Assembly: GCF_900095725.1 (NCBI RefSeq)
Contig: NZ_FMMP01000006.1
Location: forward strand, 1,240,001-1,304,000
Direction: 5' to 3'
DNA length: 64,000 nucleotides
DNA from: Cellulosilyticum sp. I15G10I2
GTDB taxonomy: Bacteria; Bacillota; Clostridia; Lachnospirales; Cellulosilyticaceae
Of this stretch, positions 18,696 to 27,709 are shown piece by piece. The notes beneath the pieces are model-generated. The model was given only the letters and a program-made list of their open reading frames with translations, was not told the origin of the DNA and did not search any database. The stretch's first letter is position 1, and every line of letters starts with the position of its first letter. The translations under genes were made by a program, and so were the position numbers.

Positions 18696-19194
18696 CTTCT
18701 ACCTCCATTAATCTTATGATTTCTTGCGTAATAACCTCAATACTTTTACCTTCACAGGCTATTACCTTAGTGCAGGCTTCTTTATAAAGCTGTTCTCTTT
18801 TATTATAAAGTGCCAATAATTGCTCATAACTTTTAACTAATGGCCTGTTTTTATCATCACATACCCTATTGTATAACGTATCAAAATGCCACTTCAAATA
18901 AAAAGTGGTCTGACTTTTTAATAGACTAATATTTTCAGGCGTAACAATAATGCCTCCACCTGTTGAAACAACTAACTGCCTCTTAGGTATTAAATCTTTC
19001 AGACTGGAGGTCTCGAGCTTTCTAAAGGTACTTTCTCCAAAACGGTCAAACAATTCTTTTATCGTCGTTTTTTGATGTGCTTCTATATAATGATCCAGAT
19101 CAACCCAGTTGTAGTCAAGTGTCGTGGCTATCTCTTTGCCTAATGTGGATTTACCGCTCCCCATAAAACCAATTAAATAAATATTTTCACTCAT
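18676..19194 (-). CDS. aroK: Shikimate kinase
   Basis: I start the gene at ATG 19194, with GAGG six bases upstream; the longer frame would begin four codons earlier without a site. This gives 172 residues starting MSENIYLIGFMGSGKST, in which GFMGSGKST is the P-loop. The shikimate-binding stretch VDLDHYIE, the FRKLET segment and the STGGGII loop follow. It phosphorylates shikimate in the chorismate pathway. Its start overlaps the stop of the comFB-like gene. Confidence 0.96.
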   Translation of the reverse strand: MSENIYLIGFMGSGKSTLGKEIATTLDYNWVDLDHYIEAHQKTTIKELFDRFGESTFRKLETSSLKDLIPKRQLVVSTGGGIIVTPENISLLKSQTTFYLKWHFDTLYNRVCDDKNRPLVKSYEQLLALYNKREQLYKEACTKVIACEGKSIEVITQEIIRLMEVEDENSSY

Positions 19195-19459
19195 GTCTAA
19201 CCTCATTATGAACTATTTTTATTGCGGCATTAATAGCTAGTACAACATCCGTTGCATATTGGGGATTAAAAGTGGTATTGGCCTTAACATAGACCGAGCC
19301 TGCGTCTGTTGCTATGTACATAGGTTTAAGGTTATTCAGTGCCAAGGCCATAATGTCTCTTTTGCACTTTTCGCATGTACACAGATCGTCCCACTCCTCC
19401 ATTACGCTTTCTAAGTACTTTTCTACTAATATCTCCATGTAATTACTAATATGTTCCAT
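19187..19459 (-). CDS. ComFB-like late competence family protein
   Basis: A 90-residue protein matching the ComFB family: the helical start NYMEILVEKYLESVM, a CxCEKCKRDIMALALNNLKP metal-ligand-like block with three Cys at about 28-33, and NPQYATDVVLAINAAI. ComFB proteins are found with competence and type IV pilus genes; some related proteins bind cyclic dinucleotides. Here it stands between a prepilin-like gene and aroK, which ties it to the pilus locus upstream. Its function is not settled. Confidence 0.85.
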   Translation of the reverse strand: MEHISNYMEILVEKYLESVMEEWDDLCTCEKCKRDIMALALNNLKPMYIATDAGSVYVKANTTFNPQYATDVVLAINAAIKIVHNEVRHE

Positions 19460-19471
19460 CTCACACTCCTA

Positions 19472-19906
19472 CTATAGCTTTTCAAAATAGACTGTTGTTT
19501 TACCTGTAGCTACGCGAATCGTAATTCTTGCCCTTTTTGATAAGGCCTTATTAACAAGTTCAATCGTTCCGCCTTTTGAAGGTGCCATTTTTCCTGCAAA
19601 GCTTATTTGCTTACCAGTTATGTCTCTTGGAATGGTTACATGCTTATCCATACTGAACTTATAGATAGCTGGCTGAATTCCGGATCTAATATAAACTGCT
19701 TTTTCTGTACATACAATATTATACTCTCTTCCGGTTAAATTTGCCATATGCTGTGCACTTCTTATGCCGCGTTCCACTTCTTTTACAAGAGCCGTAAAGC
19801 GTATTTCTTCTGCATAACCCATGCCAAGCTTGATACAAGAACCGCCTATTGTAACAAGCAAAGTAACAACCACTATCTCAAGTAATGTAAAACCCTTTTG
19901 GTTCAT
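19472..19906 (-). CDS. Prepilin-like protein (GspH/FimT type)
   Basis: The ATG overlaps the aroE stop in TGATGA, and GGAGG is four bases upstream. The 144-residue protein has a class III signal peptide, MNQKGFTLLEIVVVTLLVT, with cleavage expected after Gly5 and the conserved Glu at +5. The remainder is short and beta-rich with a basic end. It looks like a minor pseudopilin separated from the main pilus cluster by aroE, yqeG and others, but on the same strand and probably the same transcript. Confidence 0.85.
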   Translation of the reverse strand: MNQKGFTLLEIVVVTLLVTIGGSCIKLGMGYAEEIRFTALVKEVERGIRSAQHMANLTGREYNIVCTEKAVYIRSGIQPAIYKFSMDKHVTIPRDITGKQISFAGKMAPSKGGTIELVNKALSKRARITIRVATGKTTVYFEKL

Positions 19907-20775
19907 CAAACCTCCGCATATTCTAAAAGTTCTCTTTTTATATTTAAGATACTCTCTTTATCACAGCTTATCCCGTGCATCAGTTCAAATGCGCTTACCG
20001 CTTGATAAAACAGCATACTAAAGCCATTAGCAGCTCTACACCCTTTAGCTTTTGCAGCCTTCAAAAATTGTGTTTCTTTAGGGTGATAGATCATATCTAC
20101 TGCTGCATGAGCTTTATTTAATACGGATTCTGTACAGCTAGGGATTTGTCCTATATATTTACCCATCCCTATTCCTGTTGTCTGAATCACAATATCAATT
20201 TCTTCTTCACATACTTCATCCTGTGCATAAATAAATGTAGGTGTGTCAAAGTACTGCTTCATATGCTCTTTAAGCGCTGTCGCATTTGCCAAAGTACGGT
20301 TAAAAATATGTATCCCTTTAGCCTCACCGGCTACCGATACATAAGCTGCATAAGCTGCCCCTCCACTCCCTATAATTGCCACATTTTGATCTTTCCATTC
20401 AATATGATTTTCTTTTAGCAGCTCTCTTAACCCTATATAATCTGTATTATAGCCTATATAGCCCTCTAGGCTGTAAACTAAGGTATTAATAGCCCCTATC
20501 ATTTGAGCAGACGCATCTACTTTTGCAACATATTTAAAAAGCTCCTGCTTATGCGGCATCGTTACATTCAGCCCTTTTATATTAAGTGCATAGGCCCCTC
20601 GTATAGCATCCTCTAAACTTTGCTCTGTTACATGAAAAGGTACATAAATTGCTTCTTTATTCATTGCCTCAGCAAGCGCATTGTGTATGAGAGGAGAGAG
20701 GGTATGTTCTATAGGATCACCTATTACCCCGAGCACATGATGCTTACCCGTTATTATTCCGTTGTTTTTTTTCAT
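19906..20775 (-). CDS. aroE: Shikimate dehydrogenase
   Basis: A 289-residue NADP-dependent dehydrogenase that reduces 3-dehydroshikimate. The substrate-binding stretch GDPIEHTLSPLIHN is near residues 19-32, NVTMPHKQ with the catalytic Lys near 68-75, and the dinucleotide-binding GSGGAAYAA near 136-144. The end, ANGFSMLFYQAVSAFELM, is typical. It overlaps the yqeG-like gene by about 30 bases and the prepilin gene by one base or more. Confidence 0.96.
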   Translation of the reverse strand: MKKNNGIITGKHHVLGVIGDPIEHTLSPLIHNALAEAMNKEAIYVPFHVTEQSLEDAIRGAYALNIKGLNVTMPHKQELFKYVAKVDASAQMIGAINTLVYSLEGYIGYNTDYIGLRELLKENHIEWKDQNVAIIGSGGAAYAAYVSVAGEAKGIHIFNRTLANATALKEHMKQYFDTPTFIYAQDEVCEEEIDIVIQTTGIGMGKYIGQIPSCTESVLNKAHAAVDMIYHPKETQFLKAAKAKGCRAANGFSMLFYQAVSAFELMHGISCDKESILNIKRELLEYAEV

Positions 20776-21256
20776 AATAGCTAATCACCTTTTTCTCAAG
20801 TCCTCGTTTTATTTTTGTAATCCATTCATCCTTATCACTGACAGGCACAACAAGAATCGTTTTGATCCCTGCCTTATTGCCCCCATAAATATCTGTAAAA
20901 ATCTGATCGCCTACTATAATAGCTTCTTCTTTTTGACAATCCATCAGGCGAAGCGCCTTTTTAAAACTCTTTGTAAGTGGCTTCTTAGATTTATGAATAG
21001 CAAATACTTTGAGCTTCTCATTAAATTTTATTACTCTGTCTTCTGTATTATTGGATACCAAAGTTATTTTAAAACCTGCTTCTCTAAGCTTCCCAAAAAA
21101 TGTGATAATCTTATCATTAGGTTCTGCCTCATCATAGGGAACCAGGGTATTATCTATATCAAAGATAATACCCTTAATGCCCTCTTCTTGCAATGCTTTT
21201 ATGTCGATTTCATAAATAGATTTTAAATAGTGGGTTGGAAAAAACTTTTTAATCAT
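20744..21256 (-). CDS. yqeG: YqeG family HAD-type phosphatase
   Basis: A 170-residue HAD IIIA phosphatase. Motif I, IIFDIDNTLVPYD, is near residues 30-42, motif II is LVSNNTE near 63-69, and motif III includes KPLTKSFKKAL and VGDQIFTDIYGGNKAG near 115-131. Related enzymes dephosphorylate lipid or small-molecule phosphates; the substrate in Firmicutes is unknown. It often neighbours aroE in this group of bacteria, as here. Confidence 0.93.
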   Translation of the reverse strand: MIKKFFPTHYLKSIYEIDIKALQEEGIKGIIFDIDNTLVPYDEAEPNDKIITFFGKLREAGFKITLVSNNTEDRVIKFNEKLKVFAIHKSKKPLTKSFKKALRLMDCQKEEAIIVGDQIFTDIYGGNKAGIKTILVVPVSDKDEWITKIKRGLEKKVISYYEKKQRNNNG

Positions 21257-21322
21257 CTGTAACCTCTTATCTCTTAGTTTAATGAGTCTATCTTGTTTTG
21301 GTGCTATTTATTTGCTGTTTAT

Positions 21323-22642
21323 TTATTTTTCTCCAGCTTTATCTTGCGCTTCTTGTGTCGGTTCAGAGTCACTGCTTTCATTTAAATAAACTTCCTCAGC
21401 AAGCGCCTCTCTATGCATAAACTGTATAAATTCAATCTTATTTTGCTCCATACCTATATAATACTTATAGTTATAGTATACTGTTTCATTGTTAGTAAGT
21501 ATTGCTTTTACTGGTACATCAACAATAAATCTAGGTTGTTTCTTTGTGCCATAAACACTAGGTCTTATCGTTATCTTTGCATCATTTGGCTCTAGTTTTT
21601 TAACGGTATGCTTATAAGGATTAATTACACTATGAAAAGCTTCTTTATAAGACGCTTCAGAAATAACAACCTCTTTTACAAGTTCTAAATCTTTTTCCCA
21701 TATTAATTTAAATACATCATAACCTGTATGAAAAGCTTTCTCGTAGTAGGAATAGAAGTCATCAGACTGCGTCATAAGCTTATTCATAACTATTTTAATA
21801 GTATTTTGCTCTCTTGCAGAGACCTCTTTTGAGTAGGGCACCCGCTCTATATGTTTTGTGTTATGCGCCAGCTGCCTTGTCTGTTCACTTACTAAAATAG
21901 CTGTAGCCTCTTTCACGCTCTCTATCTGAAGTTTTGTGCCTGGACTTATTTCTACCCAATAGTACTGTATGAGTTTTATTTCATCTGCAACATCACCTGA
22001 AATCTCTGCATACAAATAAACATGCTCAGCAGTTGCTTCTGATAGCTGATTAACAGAAAAAGTATATTTATTGCGTATTTGATCCTCTGCCTTTACATAA
22101 TAGTTTTTCTCTGCATCCCACTCATACTTTTTGTTTGCTTCATTTAAGGTGTCTACTTGAGTATGGGTGGTGACAGCTACCCGATAAGTGGTATTTTCAC
22201 CCGTTGGCCTCGAATCCACAATATGTACCGCTTCAACAATAGCAGGTCCCAAGGTCACATATTCATTAAGCTGAAGCTTCTTAGGCAGATGAAAATCATA
22301 AGTGAGATATTGTTCTTTTATTTTTGCACTTGCAGCAGGCGTTAAATAATCACCTATAAGTTTTAAAAGATTTTCTTTATATGCCTTATAGGTCTCCCAG
22401 TACGCACTGTCAACCTTTGAAGGATTTTGATTGAGCAGCAAAACCTCCTCTTCTGAGAGTGAAAAATAAGTTTTAAAAAACAATTTGAGTCCCATTTCTA
22501 CAACTTCCTGCCCTTGGACCTCGCTGTCAGATTGCTCTCTAACACTCTCAGTAAACTGCGGAAAAGGTGTAGGTGTTATTTTTGTACATCCTGTTAATAA
22601 GCCTATCATCAGTAGTATAACCCTTTGATATATCTTTTTCAT
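21323..22642 (-). CDS. Putative lipoprotein of the pilus locus
   Basis: I choose ATG 22642, preceded by AAAGGGGG, rather than the frame beginning seven codons earlier. The 439-residue product has a lipoprotein signal, VILLMIGLLTGC, with Cys at about residue 19. The rest is mixed alpha/beta with no catalytic motif that I recognise; the end is Glu-, Ser- and Gln-rich. It is the last gene of the pilus run, 13 bases from the PilX-like gene, so an extracellular role beside the pilus is likely. It could act as a membrane-anchored assembly or adhesion factor. Confidence 0.7.
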   Translation of the reverse strand: MKKIYQRVILLMIGLLTGCTKITPTPFPQFTESVREQSDSEVQGQEVVEMGLKLFFKTYFSLSEEEVLLLNQNPSKVDSAYWETYKAYKENLLKLIGDYLTPAASAKIKEQYLTYDFHLPKKLQLNEYVTLGPAIVEAVHIVDSRPTGENTTYRVAVTTHTQVDTLNEANKKYEWDAEKNYYVKAEDQIRNKYTFSVNQLSEATAEHVYLYAEISGDVADEIKLIQYYWVEISPGTKLQIESVKEATAILVSEQTRQLAHNTKHIERVPYSKEVSAREQNTIKIVMNKLMTQSDDFYSYYEKAFHTGYDVFKLIWEKDLELVKEVVISEASYKEAFHSVINPYKHTVKKLEPNDAKITIRPSVYGTKKQPRFIVDVPVKAILTNNETVYYNYKYYIGMEQNKIEFIQFMHREALAEEVYLNESSDSEPTQEAQDKAGEK

Positions 22643-22655
22643 CGTTGACCCCCTT

Positions 22656-25409
22656 TCAATCATTAACTTTTCTCATCGTTTTTATTTTAACTTTAATATT
22701 TTGAGTCGTTACATCTAGAATGGATTGGTTAGAAAGTTTGACTCTGCCTTGTGTATAGTGTAAGGCATTTTTTGTGTAAGGCCCGAATATTACAGCTATA
22801 TCTTTATTATCGCTATGACTAGATGGATCTTTAAACTGGGTTATTTTAAGCGCGTCTAGGATGGCTCTTAAAAGCATTTTATCCGAAGCTTGTATGCTAA
22901 GCAGTATATCCGGGTTATGTATAATAGTAACGTCTGTAGTACTACCTGATAATCTCAAGCCTACATCTTGTCCTAACATGATATTATCTCTTGCTCTTAC
23001 ATCAGTATTGCTGCTATGATCATATCCGCCTATGATAATAGCTCCTTCTATACTCAGCTTGCCTTTTATTTTTACATTACCTTGACTGATAATAATACCT
23101 TTAAATAGGCTGCCGCTAGTTCCTGTAACCTCTAATACATTGGAAGAAGGATTAATAATAATAGAAGGATAAGGTCTGTTCCCTTGTTCATCTTCAACAT
23201 AATATTTATCAATATCAATGCTTCCGCCATTAACTACTTGTATAGGTGTTTCATAAGACCAGCTTTTATCACTCATCCCTCCTAAATCTACGACTTGTTC
23301 AAAACTTAAATTTCCAGGAGCTTTTGTTGCCTCGTTAAATGATCCATAAAAAATACTTCTTTTAGATAACATATAGCCTCTTAATCCCCTATAATCCTTT
23401 GTCAAATCTGGCCAATCAGGATCACTTAGATCCTTTATATAATGTTTATAATAGCCTTCTGAAAGATTAGCGGCACCATATTCTGCTATATAATATTTAT
23501 TGAAACTGTCAAACATTTCTTGGATATGATCATATTTTTCATCCTTTGATCTGCCTGTCAGATCTTTTATAGATTTTGCCGAGCCACCTGTATAAAAAAA
23601 CTTCAAAGCTTCTTCTTTATTTCCTAAATGAAAATTATTATAGGTTTTTGTAAACCCATTCGCTGACACAAAAGTCCCATTTGGTGTATATGTCTTTCCC
23701 TCTATGTTACTAATCGTTACTTTATCTTTCTTGATATTTTCATATAACTGCGCTTCACTATCTAAATAACTAGGGTTTCCAGCTGGGTCAGGGGGCACTT
23801 CACTATAACCTGTAAAAGAACTTACATCTTGGAAAGGTTCCCCAATGCTTTCCCATAAAGCATAAAAGATGCCTTTTCCAAAATCAATAAAGGGCTGTCC
23901 ATTTATAAACATACCATCTGCCTTAATAAAAGATAAAGAATCGCCTCTATTAAAAATTCCACTGCTTGTATTAGGATCTCTGAATTCTCTGGTTCCTACT
24001 TTTAACGTAGGCCCAAGGGTACCATCCGAAATACCAAATATACTGCCTTCATTGCATAAGATACTGCTGTCTTTTACGTATTTATCTATTTTAACATCAT
24101 TATCAACAAAGATATTGCCATCTACACGTATTTTATTGCCGCTTACGACACGCTCACCATCCCAAGGGCTTTGATTAGGTCCTCCCACATAGAAATCATC
24201 ATAAATGGCCAGTGTATTCGCAACAATATCTCCCTCCACGTTAATGGCTGATTTGATTGCTTCTGCACTATCATTATATTTATCTAGATCAGTATTAGTC
24301 CCCTCCGCATTTAGTGCCCACCCATGGGTGGTCGCTACATTGTTCACACAATAAATGCTGCCTGTATTTGTTGTATAATTATCCCCGCTCGTATAACTGG
24401 CAGCACTGGCTGGCGCCAGCATCATTATTTTATTGCTGATAATAATATTACCTTGACTATAATAAGAACTCTCTGGTCTTGAGGTTACGGTTGTCAAGGT
24501 CGCTGATGGTGATTTCACTTCTAAGCGCCCGCCGTTACTTGCAATAATCCCTCCTATTTCATTCATGTCAGGTACTTTGAGTACAGGTTCACCCCCTACA
24601 GTTTGCAGGGTTGTCTGCCGGCTTGTCCCTTTAACCCTTATATCCCCTATAACAGTAAGTTTAGCCCCCTCTGTTATAACAACATCCGAAAAACATGTAA
24701 TTGCGCTATCTAGAATCTCCGGTGGGTTATAAAGCCAATTATAAGCTTCATGTATTTCATTGTCTATTTCACTGGGAACTTCTATCGTAATGATTGCCTC
24801 TACCCTTTTAATGTCTTTGCCATCAGCTGTTTTGGCACTAGAATCGATTATAAAGTGTGACGTATTTACTGGACTTGCCGCTTTAAATGCTATAGTAATC
24901 TGAGTAGGCGATGTCTCTGTCTGCCCATCCCCTTGAACCTGATACTTCACTTCTTTATCAAAGTAATTTGCAGCTATAAAGTCATAGATCTTAGTATGTA
25001 AAACGCTCGCCACTACTTTTTTATCAATTAAAAACTTATCACCTTTATACTGCATCTTTTTAAGTGCCGCTTCATTACTTGAATAATAAAAATCTTCATG
25101 CTGTCCACTTAGTCTCACTTCGTTTAGATCGGTTAAGGGCTTTAAGTATTGATCCCGTATTTCCTGAATAAAAATGGGGATTTGTGCCTGTATGGCTTTG
25201 TTAACCGTATCCGCTCCCTTTTCTACCCCAGATTTAGCCAGATAGTAGGTATTGCTCGTATTTTTTTGCATATATACCATATCCCACTGCATGCCAGCTA
25301 CGTTCATACTGGTTCCTACGATCAGCATCATCACTAGGATAAGGATGGTAGTGATAAGCATCGCTTCCCCTTTTTCATTTTTTCTGCAGCCCCTTGCTTT
25401 CAGCTTCAT
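22656..25409 (-). CDS. Large PilX-like type IV pilus-associated protein
   Basis: A 917-residue protein opening with a pilin-like segment, GEAMLITTILILVMMLIVGTS, after a short basic leader. The following GMQWDMVYMQKNTSNTYYLAKSGVEKGAD stretch, given here as family context, fits PilX N-terminal domains. Residues about 230-900 form a long beta-rich region with repeated phrases such as GDIRVKG, INVEGDIVANT, VDGNIFVDNDVKI and VKIKGKLSIEGAIIIGG, which suggest a beta-helix or bactofilin-like repeat. A tip-located minor pilin or adhesin is a fair guess. It lies 12 bases behind the PilV-like gene. Confidence 0.7.
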   Translation of the reverse strand: MKLKARGCRKNEKGEAMLITTILILVMMLIVGTSMNVAGMQWDMVYMQKNTSNTYYLAKSGVEKGADTVNKAIQAQIPIFIQEIRDQYLKPLTDLNEVRLSGQHEDFYYSSNEAALKKMQYKGDKFLIDKKVVASVLHTKIYDFIAANYFDKEVKYQVQGDGQTETSPTQITIAFKAASPVNTSHFIIDSSAKTADGKDIKRVEAIITIEVPSEIDNEIHEAYNWLYNPPEILDSAITCFSDVVITEGAKLTVIGDIRVKGTSRQTTLQTVGGEPVLKVPDMNEIGGIIASNGGRLEVKSPSATLTTVTSRPESSYYSQGNIIISNKIMMLAPASAASYTSGDNYTTNTGSIYCVNNVATTHGWALNAEGTNTDLDKYNDSAEAIKSAINVEGDIVANTLAIYDDFYVGGPNQSPWDGERVVSGNKIRVDGNIFVDNDVKIDKYVKDSSILCNEGSIFGISDGTLGPTLKVGTREFRDPNTSSGIFNRGDSLSFIKADGMFINGQPFIDFGKGIFYALWESIGEPFQDVSSFTGYSEVPPDPAGNPSYLDSEAQLYENIKKDKVTISNIEGKTYTPNGTFVSANGFTKTYNNFHLGNKEEALKFFYTGGSAKSIKDLTGRSKDEKYDHIQEMFDSFNKYYIAEYGAANLSEGYYKHYIKDLSDPDWPDLTKDYRGLRGYMLSKRSIFYGSFNEATKAPGNLSFEQVVDLGGMSDKSWSYETPIQVVNGGSIDIDKYYVEDEQGNRPYPSIIINPSSNVLEVTGTSGSLFKGIIISQGNVKIKGKLSIEGAIIIGGYDHSSNTDVRARDNIMLGQDVGLRLSGSTTDVTIIHNPDILLSIQASDKMLLRAILDALKITQFKDPSSHSDNKDIAVIFGPYTKNALHYTQGRVKLSNQSILDVTTQNIKVKIKTMRKVND

Positions 25410-25421
25410 CCTTACACCCCC

Positions 25422-26516
25422 TTAGTACGCTGGACTTTCAAAAGTATAAACATCCATCATTGTTTTAACAATTTTACCGGACAAGCCAAGTCTTGGCGCC
25501 TTATCACGAATAATAACTGCAATTAAGTAATCATCTTCTCTATCGAGTGCGGTAATTCTTTCTATTGTTGTTTTCTTACCTTGATTGTCCGATATGATAA
25601 GATGTATTTTATTATCAAACTTCCCTAGATCCTCTTCGTTCATCAATATTTTAAGATTTATAAAAAAATCTGTATGATTAATAAACTTGAGAACTGCTGG
25701 CTGCAGTGTACCTAGATTAAGCGATCTTATATCTAAAATAACTATGGCCGTCCCTGTTGTGGCTAAGGACGTATCACTCTTTTCAATGGTATAGGTATAG
25801 CCTTTCTGGCTTGAGGGCACACGTGTAGTAATACTGTTTTTCTTAAACTGAACTGCTTGTCCTAACTGTGTAAAAGATGTACTTGATTCTAGGAGCACAC
25901 CGCCCGTTTCCATTTTAAGGTCTAAGAGACCAACATCCACAATCTGAGTGGTACGCGCATCCGTCTCTGTATACGCAGGAATAAACTGTTTAAAAAACAA
26001 TTCATCCGTAAATAAGTTTTTATGTTCTTTCCCCAGCTTGAATGTTGGAAGTTTATCTAAATCATCCGATCCTAATTGATAAGTTTCATCTGTATAAAAT
26101 TTCACTGCTTTTTCTAATACATCGGCGGAAATAACTATTTTCTCCTCAACCTCTGGTATGTCTTTTATATTCCATATCGCTGCTTCATAGGCATATTGAT
26201 CTGTAGGATACTTTTTATTAAAATCTTCTGCTGCAACTTCAAAAAACTCATTAAGAGAATATAAATTTGCTTTGTTTGAGTAGCTGGTTTCTATTTTCCT
26301 CACACCAATTAAATCTTTTTCTAACTGCTGCTTGATCTCATCTAGTAAGTTTTCTGCATAAAAGGTACTTTGACTGATACTTTCTGCTTCTTCTCTCATT
26401 TTAACTGAAGCTACAAATGCTTGTGATATTGGCAAAATACTGATAGAAACTATAAATAAACATACTGCTACTTCTACATAAGACATGCCTCTACTATTAT
26501 CTGATTTTCTTAACAT
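25422..26516 (-). CDS. PilV-like minor prepilin
   Basis: A 364-residue protein whose N-terminus, SRGMSYVEVAVCLFIVSISILPISQ (spanning about 8-32), is a type IV prepilin signal with Gly before the cleavage site and a Glu at +5. The mature part is much longer than common minor pilins and contains a central beta-rich domain. The gene lies between pilO and the PilX-like gene, the usual site of minor pilins that prime assembly. Confidence 0.8.
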   Translation of the reverse strand: MLRKSDNSRGMSYVEVAVCLFIVSISILPISQAFVASVKMREEAESISQSTFYAENLLDEIKQQLEKDLIGVRKIETSYSNKANLYSLNEFFEVAAEDFNKKYPTDQYAYEAAIWNIKDIPEVEEKIVISADVLEKAVKFYTDETYQLGSDDLDKLPTFKLGKEHKNLFTDELFFKQFIPAYTETDARTTQIVDVGLLDLKMETGGVLLESSTSFTQLGQAVQFKKNSITTRVPSSQKGYTYTIEKSDTSLATTGTAIVILDIRSLNLGTLQPAVLKFINHTDFFINLKILMNEEDLGKFDNKIHLIISDNQGKKTTIERITALDREDDYLIAVIIRDKAPRLGLSGKIVKTMMDVYTFESPAY

Positions 26517-26539
26517 CTTTTCACATCCTTACTTACCTT

Positions 26540-27709
26540 TTAAGTAAGTTTTACTTTTCCCTTGGTCTGTCCTTGAAAAACCTCTTCTTCAAATTCATTA
26601 TAAACGTGGATAGTCTCTAGCAAAGAACCTTGCAGGGTTACATTAACAACATCCTTTGTATAATTATTAATATAAATATGAATATCTGGCATATTTTCAT
26701 GAATCTTCACAATATCTGATATAATATTAAAACTTGGCTGTGCTATAGGGATTAATGCACCATTTTGTTTGACATTACCTTGCTCATCTTCTAAAACCAC
26801 AGAATACCCATCTTCTCTTATATTAAGTGTAATAAAGGTGTCTTTAGAGGATTTTAAGCCTGTATAGAGCGCATCATTTACACCGGGTCCAACAAAACTA
26901 TAATTATCTCCAGATGCGAGGACATCCCATAATTCCAACTTAAACGTACTGTTTGACTGCGGCTTTGGCTGAGAGGACTGTGCAGGTGTTTGTTCTTCTT
27001 TTCTTTCATCTATTGGTACAATTGGTTCTTCATTGACTCCTTCTGTATTTAAAAAGGCATCTTCAGCATTATTAAGGCTATTAAAAGTAGTCGTATAAAT
27101 TTCATCTTCCGAGTGTTCTCCCGCTGACATCACCATAGAAAATTCAACTGTAGATGCAACCACACGCTTCATCTGGCTGCCATAACGCATCCATAGCCTT
27201 ATGTTATTTTTATCTTTCTGTGGGCTATTATCAATCTTAAAAGAAGCAATATTTATAAGCTGATAAGAATTATTGAGATTTTGTATAAACATTCTCGTCT
27301 CACCATAAGTGGATGTATAGCTTAGCCTATACTTTTTATCTAAAAAATGACCTGCTTCATTTTGATAAACAGTCTCTTCTAACTTTTCTATCTTCACATC
27401 AACAAATTGATTGTTTTCTATAAGTCTGATAAACTCTATAAACTCCTTGGCAGCAGAAGTAGTTGTCGGTATACTGTTCTTGGCAGCATTTTTTTCAGCG
27501 TTTATTTGATCAAGCTCCTTCTGTAAAACCGGAAGTTTTTTTAAATTTTTCTCTTGAGCTGCGAGTTCTGCATATTTTAAAGCACTCTGACTTTGTAGTT
27601 CTATAATTTCTTCTGTTATTTTTTTTTGAAAAGTAAAAACATACATAGTCTGTGCAATAATGATCAGTACACCTATCCCTATAAATATGATATTCTTAAG
27701 TCGATTCAT
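26540..27709 (-). CDS. pilO: PilO-like type IV pilus inner-membrane alignment protein
   Basis: A 389-residue protein with one N-terminal transmembrane helix (about 7-27), a coiled coil (about 30-75) and a ferredoxin-like domain near 85-200 typical of PilO. A Gln-, Pro- and Ser-rich linker (about 225-255) leads to an extra C-terminal domain of about 130 residues, which ordinary PilO proteins lack. It overlaps pilN by four bases (ATGA). It should pair with PilN to link PilM to the pilus machine. Confidence 0.8.
   Translation of the reverse strand: MNRLKNIIFIGIGVLIIIAQTMYVFTFQKKITEEIIELQSQSALKYAELAAQEKNLKKLPVLQKELDQINAEKNAAKNSIPTTTSAAKEFIEFIRLIENNQFVDVKIEKLEETVYQNEAGHFLDKKYRLSYTSTYGETRMFIQNLNNSYQLINIASFKIDNSPQKDKNNIRLWMRYGSQMKRVVASTVEFSMVMSAGEHSEDEIYTTTFNSLNNAEDAFLNTEGVNEEPIVPIDERKEEQTPAQSSQPKPQSNSTFKLELWDVLASGDNYSFVGPGVNDALYTGLKSSKDTFITLNIREDGYSVVLEDEQGNVKQNGALIPIAQPSFNIISDIVKIHENMPDIHIYINNYTKDVVNVTLQGSLLETIHVYNEFEEEVFQGQTKGKVKLT

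Noticed and set aside
20762-21226. 154-codon plus-strand frame over yqeG
   Set aside because: Composition (Phe, Asn, Cys-rich) reflects the complement of the real HAD phosphatase gene; no recognisable protein.
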